Origin: Bipolaris cookei
Taxonomy: Eukaryota > Ascomycota > Dothideomycetes > Pleosporales > Pleosporaceae
Direction: 5' to 3'
DNA length: 64,000 bases
NCBI GenBank assembly: GCA_002286855.1
Contig: NRSV01000005.1
Location: 620,001-684,000, forward strand
In this document: piece after piece, positions 55,024-64,000 of the stretch
Layout of the letters: each line of letters starts with the position of its first letter
Numbering within the stretch: the stretch's first letter is position 1
The notes under the pieces: generated by a model
Database searches by the model: none
Told to the model about the DNA's origin: nothing
Seen by the model: only the letters and a program-made list of their open reading frames with translations
Made by a program: the position numbers and the translations under genes

Positions 55024-58000
55024 TTAAATCAAGCTATCTCCGCCACTCCCCCAATTCATCTGTTGCTGAGATTGTTGCTGCTGTTGCTGTTGCTGTTGCT
55101 GCTGATTTTGTGTTTGTGCCCTCAAACTTGCCATACTATTATTCATACCCATACCCATGCCACTATTTGAGCTTGCCGTTCTACTGCCCATGCTCGGCGG
55201 AGGCGATATACTAAACGTGCCAGCACCACTACCAGCCGCTGATTTCATAGGTGGTGGCGCGATACTAAAAGATGAATAAGGGTTACCGTAAGCTTGAGAC
55301 TGTGCAGGTGGGGGTGCCATAGAAGGGAAGCTTGAGAACGAAGATGAGTTCGTGGACATGGAGTTTGTTGCTTTGCTCCAATCTATACTTGAACTTTGTG
55401 TTGTGGTACCACTGGGAGATATGACACTATTCATTCCCATTGCTGGCCTTGACTGTTGTTGAGGCTGAGCAAAAGATGAGCTGCCAATACCGGGGTTGGT
55501 TGCGCTTAGAGCTGGGAAGGATGAATTGAGCGAATTTAGTGTCGTGTCCGGTGTGACAGACCGACCCTGTGGTTTGGGGGCTGAGAGATTCGTGTTCGGT
55601 GGAGGAGACACTGGAGGTGTAGACCATGAGAATGTCGGGGCTGGAGATGCATTGTTGGATCCCATTCGATTGTTCGATGAGCGCGAAGGAAGTATCGTCG
55701 AGGACGTTGCAGATGATGGGGCGTTTGCCCATGCGTCGCCTCCAAGCATATCTGTGCCACCAGAAGATCCTTGCTGCCCACCACGTACAAGTGCTTCGAA
55801 ATCTGCCTCACCATTTCCATTGCTGGTGTCGAAGCCATTCGTGGTAGATGGGCCTCCAAACGTCATGAACTCGTTGCGTGTAGTTGCTATCGAGCTGTTT
55901 GCGCCCAACTCCTGTAGTTTTCGGGTTTGCTCATTCTCCACACGTGCTGATGTCGATTTGATGAGACTCATGTATGCTTGGAACTGTGGAAGGTTAAGTA
56001 GGGGCCCCAGACTGAATTGCCATAGAATGGGTAGAACATCCATGGCTAGGAAATCGCTATCCACTGAATTGCTGATAGCTTTGAAGACATCTAGTGCAGC
56101 CATCTATAATAGTTAGCTTTCTGTTTTAGGATTCGTTTAGTCAAACATACCATGACTGCGGGCTCCTTTGTTTTGATAGCACGGAGGAGTGGCACAACCT
56201 TTTCCTGGATGGTGTACTTGTCGAGGATCGATACATTGGAGCTTTTGGCCTTGGGGGCCGCTACCACACCAGTCAGGCCGTCACTCTGATAGTCGTCTTG
56301 CTGTTCATTTCCGCCACCACAAAGAGTCTTGAAAGCTTCTAGACCACGAATCTTAATACCCATACTACTGGTCTTTGCAAATATGCTAGCAATAACAGGG
56401 AACAACTCATTCTTAACAGTCGAGAAGTCAAGAATCGGCAAGACCACAGGTAGAGTACGCAGGGCAGCATCGACCAGAGAGTGGGTAGGAGATTCAAGAG
56501 CATAATTGATGATAGGGAGGATATCATCTTTAAACTCCTTCCCACTGCAGTTGTCTGAGGCGACCTGTATATTTTCGAGCACAACCATGAGTCCGGCTTC
56601 CTTCAGGCTGTCTCTTTCCTGACCTGGTGCTTTCGTATTTGTAGTCGCCGGATTCAAGAATGTCTCTCGTAACCTGGGAATGACCTTTTCGGTGAAAGCC
56701 TTTTTGCCAGACGGAAGCATGGTAATAATCTTGAACACGTTCTGAAGGATCAGCGTGAGGAGCTCGCGGTCCTTCATCTCCTCGAGCAAAGCTGGGAGTA
56801 TCTTCTTGTCCACAACGGATTTTGGAAATTGATTCAAAATGCGTGGTAGGCCCCTCATGAATTGTGACTTCTCATTAGGAGTCTTTGCCGGCAGCGAATC
56901 GAGAAATCGAATCGTAGATACCAAGATATTGTCAAAGTATTGTGCCTGTTGGAACTCTCGAGCGTCCAGTCGTTGCGCAGGGCGTCTTGTGATCAAGCGA
57001 TCCAGGACCCCGTTGGTAAGATCCCGTGGCAGTGGTTGTGAAGACATGAAGTTGTTGGTTTTGCTGGGCACCGAAGAAGACGATGAAAAAGCCCGCTTGT
57101 ACGAGGAAGAGCTTCCATTGAATTCAAGTGGGCTTTTGTGCGGCGAGTTGTACAGTGCGATTATGAGCATACCCAGACTGAACATGTCTGCTGCAGGTGT
57201 TATGTTATTGTCCATGACAAAATCGGGCGAGGAGTAATCAAGGTTGAGCTGAACGTGTCGAGGGAGTCGGGCATCGTAGTTGAGGACTTCGGCAAGTGAA
57301 ATCGGCGTTACGGACGTGGGTTTCGTAGAGTTCTCCGGAGGCGTTGCGAAGCCTAAACCTGATATTTTCCAATCAGACTACCACCGCGATCAGTAATTTG
57401 AGGCATGTATAGCATTGCGACTACCTACTTTAGCGTTGATGAAGATAGCGTCAGGTGTTAGGTTGGCATGTACTAAACCAGCGCTCTCATGCAAGAACTC
57501 GAGTCCTTTTGCAATCTGTAACAAGCCCTTCTGTATCTCAAGTTCGTCAATCTCGAGTTCGCGCCTGCGTTTCTGGCCGTCCGCTTCTTCGATGACATAG
57601 CGACTGCGACGTCCTCCAACACCGCCAGCCTTGTCTTGTTCGTCCTTTTCCAGTAACAGGCCAGAAAGCGAGGCTGTGACAGGCTCTGTTGCGAACATGA
57701 GGCCTCCGCCGCGCGTTTCCTCAACAGGTTCCACTAATTCCAAGACACTCGGGTGCCGTAATCTAGCGAGCGAGCTGGCCTCTTTCTTGAGCCGTTCGAC
57801 CACCTCCTCATGCGCCCGCTTGAGCCCCGAAGCTGCAGAGCGGCTACCGAATCCGGCACCAACAGGCGGTTCCAACGACTTCTTCTCGAAGATAAAGACG
57901 GAGGCCGCCTTGCCCGTCGATTTCTTCTTGGCGTCGTATATCTTCCATGGCCCTGAATAGGATGTGGGCTGCGGGCTGAGGGTGTAGTTGCTCGAGATGT

Positions 58001-58034
58001 TGGAAGTGAAGGACTTTAGGGCGTTGGAGAACAT
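55024..58034 (-). CDS. SCY1: SCY1-family pseudokinase (SCYL2-like)
   Basis: Kinase-like scaffold of clathrin-dependent trans-Golgi/endosome traffic. Three exons: 58034-57429, 57377-56151, 56103-55024; introns 51 and 47 nt; 970 aa. The N-terminal kinase fold (residues about 25-300) has lost the catalytic residues: the HRD loop reads LVHANLTPDAIF (Asp replaced by Asn) and the DFG position reads SDWKISGLGF. A HEAT-repeat region follows (DNILVSTIRFLDSLPAKTPN; ILPALLEEMKDRELLTLILQ; PAVMMAALDVFKAISNSVDS). The last 250 residues are a low-complexity Ser/Asn/Pro region ending in a Gln run. Frames upstream of 58034 use non-ATG codons and are not taken as start. Confidence 0.92.
55056..55104 (-). repeat. 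CAG/CAA repeat encoding a polyglutamine run in SCY1
   Basis: The coding strand reads mixed CAG and CAA triplets giving about eleven consecutive Gln, then Ser and three more Gln, 12 codons before the stop. Mixed codons reduce slippage compared with a pure tract. Confidence 0.85.
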
Positions 58035-58620
58035 GGTGCCAGTGGTCTCGCCCGCGCGGCAATGTCGTGGGTGTAGGGCGAGGGCGTCATGGACTGTGGC
58101 CTCTTGGGCTTGGATTCGCGTAAGAGTCTGAGACAACTGGGCCCGAGAGTTCAAATTCCAGGCATCTCAGATGACAGCCCTCTTTTCCACACGGCGCTCC
58201 GAACCGTCTCGGCTGCTAGCGGATCGTCAATGTAGGCACGTTGAATGATAGTTGAAGCCAAGTGTTAGACCCCACGCGAGCCACGGTCCAGGGGTGTCTT
58301 TTAGTGTACGTCGCGTGCATGAACACGATGCTGTGTGTACAGTATGCCGCCACCGCCACAGACGCATCAGCACTCGAGGCAATGACGCGAATAACCTCAA
58401 ATATCCGCCTTGGTAGTCTCCAGCTTTTGGCCACGCCCTTTCGCATGTGGCGGTGAGGGTGGGCGTTTGTAATTTGATATGACTGTTCGCATCGCTGGTA
58501 GGGGCTCCGGTTACGTCTAGACCCCAGTCAGGTCGCATAGTCCGAAAGAATAAGCCTTTAACACGACTTGCAACTCCCATCTACGTCCACATCTACTCTG
58601 CTCGTGCAGCATACATCACA
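58035..58620. promoter_or_regulatory. Bidirectional region between SCY1 and the aminotransferase
   Basis: 586 bp between divergent start codons. The SCY1 side keeps an open frame without ATG up to 58154. The other side is C/A rich just before the BAT1 ATG (catctacgtccacatctact). No repeat or known site is clear. Confidence 0.5.
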
Positions 58621-60051
58621 ATGCTTCAGCAGCGGTCTTCACGATTGATCTCCTCGCTGTCCCATTGCGCGTTCCGCTCGTCAGCAGCACCGCTCAGCGC
58701 CTCGCTGCGATGTCGGACGAGGAGGCCGTACAGCATACACGCCGATGTATCTGTTGGCGAAAAGATCCAGGACATTGATCCCACCAAGCTCAGTATCACT
58801 AGGACGACCACACCAAAGGATCTGCTGCCTCCAGAGGAACTCATCTTTGGTCGTAACTTCTCAGGTAAGAGCCCCTACTGCAGTAGATTGTGCAGTGGAC
58901 TGTTCGACTGACACCCAATTTCTAGATCACATGCTCTCGCTCGAATGGACAGCAACCCAAGGATGGCTTCCAGCGCGCATCACGCCCTACCAGAACCTCA
59001 GTCTCGACCCCGCGACCTGCGTCTTCCACTATGCATTCGAGTGCTTCGAAGGCATGAAGGCTTACAAGGATAAGAGCGGTAATATTCGGCTCTTCAGGCC
59101 GGATAAGAACATGGCCAGGCTGAACAAGTCATCTGCCCGAATTGCATTGCCTACCTTTGACCCAGACGCCTTGACTGAGCTCATTGGCAAGTTTGTCAAG
59201 GAGGACGAGCGGTTCGTTCCCGAGTAAGTGCGCTCTTGAGCCCCGTGTACATCACCCACGCATTCGACTAACCACACGGCAGTGCACGAGGATACTCTCT
59301 CTATCTTCGCCCCACCATGATCGGTACTCAGCGCACCCTCGGTGTAGGCCCTCCGGCTTCGGCACTGCTTTACGTGATTGCTTCGCCGGTTGGCCCCTAC
59401 TACCCCACTGGCTTCAAAGCCATTTCGCTCGAAGCCACAGACTATGCTGTGCGCGCATGGCCAGGAGGTGTCGGTGACAAGAAGCTTGGTGCCAATTACG
59501 CGCCTTGCATTGTGCCACAAATACAGGCTGCAAGCCGTGGATTCCACCAGAACTTGTGGTTGTTTGGTGAGGAGGAGTACATTACCGAAGTCGGCACCAT
59601 GAACCTGTTTGCTGCGATCAAGAACAAGGAGACTGGAAAGCCAGAGCTGCTCACTGCGCCGCTCGACGGTACCATTCTCGAGGGAGTCACACGCGACTCT
59701 ATTCTTGAGCTTGCGCGAGAGCGATTGGTGCCCAAGGGCTGGACTGTGACTGAGCGCAAGTTCACCATGAAAGAAGTGGCCGATGCCGCTGACGAGGGAC
59801 GCATGATGGAGATCTTTGGCGCAGGAACCGCTGCCATTGTCGCCCCAGTCCGAAAGATCAGCTGGAAGGGACGTCTCATTGATTGCGGGCTTGAGGACCA
59901 CGTTGAAGCTGGGCCTGTTGCTCAGCAAATGAAGGAATGGATGGAGGCGATCCAGTATGGTGACGAGGACCACCCATGGAGGTATGTGCACTGCAGTCAC
60001 TATGTCAATGTTGATCCATTGCTAACACACAACAGCTACAAGGTCATTTGA
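58621..60051 (+). CDS. BAT1: Branched-chain amino acid aminotransferase, mitochondrial
   Basis: PLP enzyme interconverting Leu/Ile/Val and their 2-oxo acids. Four exons: 58621-58864, 58926-59223, 59283-59981, 60036-60051; introns 61, 59 and 54 nt; 418 aa. The first 40 residues are Arg/Ser/Ala rich without acids (MLQQRSSRLISSLSHCAFRS), a mitochondrial presequence. Class IV aminotransferase blocks follow: FHYAFECFEGMKAYKDKSGN, RLFRPDKNMARLNKSSARIA, RGYSLYLRPTMIGTQRTLGV, the PLP-lysine segment GDKKLGANYAPCIVPQ, and EVGTMNLFAAIKNKETGKPE. The last exon is only 16 nt (SYKVI, TGA). A 312-codon antisense frame across exons 2-3 is a composition shadow. Confidence 0.95.
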
Positions 60052-60547
60052 ACAAGGAGAGGTTGATCAAAAGTCATGCTGTGTTTTGCGTTATTTCTAT
60101 ATACAGGTCATGAGACGGATAGACGTGATGAAGGACATTGCGGGGCGATGGATGTGGGGTGATGCGAAGAAGTATAGAAAGCAATGTCCTTGCAGTAGAC
60201 TAGAAGGGCTTCAACCACGAGTTTGTGTCTGCACTAATTCAGGAAATTCTTGACTGTGCGGGTGAAGTAATGTTTTGTCGAATATGAGGGTGAATGCTGA
60301 GCCCATATACCTGAATGAATGTATGTATGTATGACGTTCCCACATCGGGCATTATTAGCATGTAGCTAGCTCCCGAGCTCCTCTGCACGCTGTTTCCTCT
60401 CCGCCCGATGCTCTCTGCCGCCTGCTCTCCGCCCACACGCTCAGTGCACCACCGACTGTCGCCAATTGCCCGCCAGAGCTGCGCCGCCCGCCCCTTTGAC
60501 ATTGCCAGTACACGCCCCATTGTATCCCCCCTTGCGCAATTCGCACA
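60052..60547. other. Gene-free stretch between BAT1 and the HMG-box gene
   Basis: 496 bp with the BAT1 3' UTR and the next promoter. A short ATGT repeat (about 60313-60335) is present. The last 190 bp are C rich. Frames on the minus strand here are GC shadows. Confidence 0.5.
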
Positions 60548-61618
60548 ATGCTGGCCGGCGCACTCTGCCGCTTGGCAGCCGACGTACCCAGGGCGTCCCC
60601 ACACAATGTGCCGCAACTCGCACGCCAACTTGAGCGCGTGCTCGTTATTCGCAGCGCCGCTGGATCCTCCTCCGCCCGCGCCTCGTCGCACGCCTACGCG
60701 TATGCCCGCCCCTATGCTACGACTACACGCGCAACCAAGCCCACGGCCACGGTGAAGAAGGCGGTCAAGGCGGTCGCAAGCGAAAAGACCCCGCCAAAGA
60801 AGAAGGCTGCACCGGCAAAGAAGACGACTGCAAAGAAGCCAGCAGCCAAGAAGACAAAGAAGAAGCCAGCGGCCAAGAAGCCAGCAGCCAAGAAGGCGGC
60901 CCCGAAGCGTGCGAAGAAGGTACTGACCGAGGAAGAGAAGGAAAAGGCCAAGATCCGTGAACTGCGCGCAAAGGCCTTGAAGGAGCCTGTCTCGCAGAAG
61001 TCGCTTTCGGCCTACAATGTCTTTGTTGCTGAGCTCATCTCGGGCAAACCAGGCGGTAGCGACACCCAGATGTCTAAGGTCACGAATGCTACTAAGGAAT
61101 TCAAGAGCCTGTCACCCGCACAGCTTGAGGTAAGAGACTACAGCTCCAGCCAACACCTACCTTATACACGTGTGTACTAACGGCCGTGCTTAGCACTACA
61201 ACCACCTTGCCCAGGAGCGAAATGCCGCAAGGAAGACTGAGTTCGACAAATGGATCCAGTCCTATACCCCGCAACAGATCCGCATTGCCAACCTCGCTCG
61301 CGCCCAGCTGCGCAGGAGACTCGCCAACAAACTGAAGAATACCCCCTCTCACACTGCCAAACTGCACGACGACCGCCACGTCAAGGCCGCACTGAACCCC
61401 TACACCTTGTTCTTCCGAGCCAGACACGCTAGCGGCGACTTCAAGGGCATCCCCGTTGTCGAAGCCGCCAAACTCATTGGTAACGAGTGGAAGGCATTGA
61501 GCGAGAGTGAGAAGCAGGCACGTTCTTTTCCCACTAAACAGTCAGCATACAATCGTCGTACTAATGTGTGAATTAGAAATACCAAAGCGAAGCTAATGCT
61601 CTAGCTACCAAGCAGTAA
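60548..61618 (+). CDS. Mitochondrial HMG-box protein with histone-H1-like Lys/Ala segment
   Basis: Probable mitochondrial nucleoid packaging protein (Abf2/mtHMG type). Three exons: 60548-61129, 61194-61517, 61577-61618; introns 64 and 59 nt; 315 aa. The N-terminus (MLAGALCRLAADVPRASP, then Arg/Ser/Ala up to YARPYATTTRA) is a mitochondrial presequence. Residues about 65-125 are repeated Lys/Ala/Pro (AAKKPAAKK type), like a linker-histone tail. HMG box A follows (SQKSLSAYNVFVAELISGKP; EHYNHLAQERNAARKTEFDK) and box B (LNPYTLFFRARHASGDFKGI; LIGNEWKALSESEKQ). Intron 2 uses GC instead of GT at 61518-61519 in the model that keeps box B in frame; a GT four bases further gives a different tail (QIPKRS). 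Confidence 0.88.
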
Positions 61619-62598
61619 GACGTAAATACTGTACGTACACAATAACATCCTTGCACTACATGAGCAGGTCACCTCTAATACCCTCAACTTGCCTCTCTTC
61701 TGCTTCAAACCACACTCTGTGCGACCGTAGTCCCTTTTCCTTTTCTTTTGTCGGCTAGAAGGTTTTGATGGGGGAAAGGGGTATTAGGGATAAGGTGTGG
61801 GGGGGGGAATGTAATACCACTGTACACCCATCTAGTCTGGCTACTAGATCTTTGGCGGTCGGTTTTTTCAGGTTAGGTTGGATTCAAGGAATCGAATGAG
61901 GGTTACGCGATACTGTATGTATGTAGGCGAGACATGTTCTGATGACTCATCCCGTACTTTGATTGGTTTCTTGTGTTTGAAGATCCAATAGAAGATAGGT
62001 CTACGCGAGTGTATGTAGTGCTGTGCCTTGACGTTTTCCCGTTTGCACTAAGACTCCTAACGCGTCTTTCTTTCTCCTTTCCCTTCAATCATTCACCCCC
62101 ACGTGGGAAATCATGGACATGATACAGATGACATGAGGCTTTTTAGCATAGAATAACAGTCAGTCACAAATTACAAGACTGGTCGCATGCCATGCGTAGC
62201 TGTACCCCGCAAAAAGCAACCAGCAAACAAAAAACAAACTACGCGTCTACCCCACCTGTCAGACAAACACTCATACACGCATATACACAGATGTTGCCAA
62301 AAGTAGTTTAGTAACATCGAATTCACTCATCACTCTATTTCATAGCACAAGACTTATTCCACATATGATAATTGATTACAGCATCTTTTCGCTAACAAGA
62401 AGTTTCAAGGAGAATGGTGCCGTTGCCTGTGACGATGCTTTGTCGCGGGAATCAAGACTACCACTCCCGCATCATTGCATCCCATAGAGACACGACCCGA
62501 TTGCTCATAGTACGAATCGAATTGATAACATGGTTGTTGACCCTCATTCGCAATGACCCAACAGCCAAGTCCAGCAGGGATATTTAGTCTTGACCACT
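61619..62598. other. Gene-free stretch between converging HMG-box and beta-tubulin genes
   Basis: 980 bp that holds two 3' UTRs. A run of nine G sits at 61799-61807. Otherwise AT-biased sequence with no motif-bearing frame, repeat or RNA gene. Confidence 0.5.
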
Positions 62599-63962
62599 CT
62601 ACTCCTCAGCCTCAAGAGGAGCCTCCTCGTCGTACTCCTCCTCGCCCTCAGAAACGGAAGCCTCCTGGTATTGCTGGTACTCGGAGACCAAATCGTTCAT
62701 GTTGGATTCAGCCTCAGTGAACTCCATCTCGTCCATACCCTCACCAGTGTACCAATGCAAGAAAGCCTTGCGCCTGAACATGGCAGTGAACTGGTCACCG
62801 ACACGCTTGAACAGCTCCTGGATCGAGGTCGAGTTACCGACGAAAGTGGAGGACATCTTCAGGCCGCGAGGAGGAATGGAGCAAAGGGCGGTCTGAACGT
62901 TGTTGGGGATCCACTCAACGAAGTAGGAGGAGTTCTTGTTCTGGACGTTGCGCATCTGGTCCTCAACCTCCTTCATCGAGACCTTACCGCGGAAGTAGGC
63001 GGAGCAGGTCAGGTAGCGACCGTTGCGGAAGTCGGAGGCAGCCATCATGTTCTTGGGGTCGAACATTTGCTGGGTGAGCTCGGGAACGGTGACGGCGCGG
63101 AAGGAGTGGGCGCCACGGCTGGTAAGAGGTGCGAAACCAACCATGAAGAAGTGAAGACGAGGGAAGGGAACCATGTTGACGGCCAGCTTCCTCAGATCAG
63201 AGTTGAGCTGACCAGGGAAACGCAAGCAGGTGGTGACACCCGACATGACGGCGGAGACGAGGTGGTTCAGGTCGCCGTAGGAGGGGTTGTTCAGCTTGAG
63301 AGTCCTCATGCAGATATCGTAGAGAGCCTCGTTGTCAATGCAGAAGGTCTCGTCGGAGTTCTCAACCAGCTGGTGGATGGAGAGTGTGGCGTTGTAGGGC
63401 TCGACAACGGTGTCGGAGACCTTTGGCGAGGGCACAACAGAGTATGTGGCCATCATGCGGTCGGGGAACTCCTCACGGATCTTGGAAATGAGGAGCGTTC
63501 CCATACCGGCACCGGTACCACCACCGAGAGAGTGGGTGATCTGGAAACCCTGGAGGCAGTCGCAGCCCTCAGCCTCGCGACGGACGACATCGAGGACCTG
63601 GTCGACGAGCTCGGCACCCTCGGTGTAGTGACCCTTTGCCCAGTTGTTACCAGCACCAGACTGGCCAAAGACGAAGTTGTCGGGGCGGAAGAGCTGGCCA
63701 AAGGGACCAGCGCGGACGGCGTCCATGGTACCGGGCTCGAGATCAACGAGGACGGCACGGGGCACGAACTTGTTGTTGGAGGCCTGCTGCAGATCAGTAT
63801 TGGTCTTTTTTTCTGTCGGACCTTTAGGGGGCGACGTACTTCGTTGAAGTAGACGTTCATGCGCTCGAGCTGAAGGTCAGAGGTGCCGTTGTAGACACCA
63901 GAGCCATCGAGACCATGCTCGCCAGAGATGGTCTGCCAGAAGGCGGCACCAATCTGGTTACC
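62599..63962 (-). CDS. TUB2: Beta-tubulin, N-terminal exon(s) missing
   Basis: Microtubule subunit and target of benzimidazole fungicides. Two exons are in the window, 63962-63840 and 63783-62599, separated by a 56-nt intron whose acceptor is a tandem CAGCAG; the upstream exon(s) coding about MREI...QC lie outside. With 12 missing residues the protein is 447 aa, exactly the usual length. Visible: GNQIGAAFWQTISGEHG, the tubulin GTP motif GGGTGAGMGTLL, the TUB2 block QLNSDLRKLAVNMVPFPRLH, and the acidic tail (SEGEEEYDEEAPLEAEE). Codon 167 (63444-63442, TAC) is Tyr; codons 198 (GAG, Glu) and 200 (TTC, Phe) are the sensitive-type residues. A 420-codon plus-strand frame over this gene is a codon-bias shadow. 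Confidence 0.97.
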
Positions 63963-64000
63963 CTGCAGAGTCTGTTAGAAGCCGCGTCGACGGCTTTTGC

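Noticed and set aside
59062..60000. 312-codon antisense frame over the branched-chain aminotransferase
   Set aside because: Crosses an intron of the real gene and shows no family motif.
62590..63852. 420-codon open frame on the plus strand over beta-tubulin
   Set aside because: It is fully antisense to a perfectly conserved beta-tubulin. Strong C/G third-position bias removes stop codons from the opposite strand; the translated product is Val/Gly/Leu/Glu rich with no domain.
1..64000. CRISPR arrays, prokaryotic operons, rRNA and tRNA genes
   Set aside because: No regularly spaced direct repeats, no ribosome-binding sites, and no A-box/B-box pair (GGTTCRANNCC type) in a foldable context was seen by eye. 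A tRNA scan was not possible.
599..64000. Secondary-metabolite or effector cluster
   Set aside because: No PKS, NRPS, terpene cyclase, P450 or small Cys-rich secreted protein is present; the regulators and transporter sit among housekeeping genes.

Overview
The window is nuclear DNA of a filamentous ascomycete, most likely Dothideomycetes and probably Pleosporales. Genes are split by short GT-AG introns (mostly 46-80 nt) with CTRAY-type branch points. There is a degraded pogo/Fot1-type transposon with RIP-like C-to-T stops. The beta-tubulin carries Tyr at position 167, a state I associate with Pleosporaceae (recalled, not searched). I rebuilt every multi-exon gene by hand and checked that each model keeps one open frame; exon coordinates are in the entries.

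Layout. 1-12.5 kb: CK2 regulatory subunit (cut by the window start), a Zn2Cys6 regulator, MON2, then MMS2, a LYR protein and GIR2. 12.7-20.8 kb: ACL4, SCAP (sterol sensor of the SREBP pathway) and ethanolamine kinase. 20.8-23.9 kb: a small accessory island with a 390-bp foldback MITE with two identical 104-bp arms, and a 1.6-kb dead pogo-like transposon, both flanked by TA. 23.9-30.7 kb: a CTF1/Far-type fatty-acid regulator and, on the same strand, an acyl-CoA dehydrogenase ending in the peroxisomal signal SKL. 31.5-43.7 kb: PRP40, TRS65, an Mpv17/PMP22 protein, PGK1, SEM1 and IML2. 46.3-53.7 kb: an ankyrin protein, a PAP2 lipid phosphatase, OPI3 and an amino-acid transporter. 55-64 kb: the SCY1 pseudokinase, a branched-chain aminotransferase, a mitochondrial HMG-box protein and beta-tubulin (cut by the window end).

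Almost all genes are conserved housekeeping genes. There is no secondary-metabolite cluster, CRISPR array, rRNA or recognisable tRNA. Membrane-lipid functions recur: SCAP, ethanolamine kinase, OPI3, PAP2 phosphatase, Far-type regulator and peroxisomal beta-oxidation. Trafficking genes also recur (MON2, TRS65, SCY1). The most testable new ideas are: two CCTCGG motifs, the site used by Far/CTF1 regulators, upstream of the adjacent peroxisomal dehydrogenase; the perfect foldback element; the Tyr167 beta-tubulin; and unusual splice features (GC-AG donor, NAGNAG acceptor, 17-nt exon). I found no convincing wholly new biological system.
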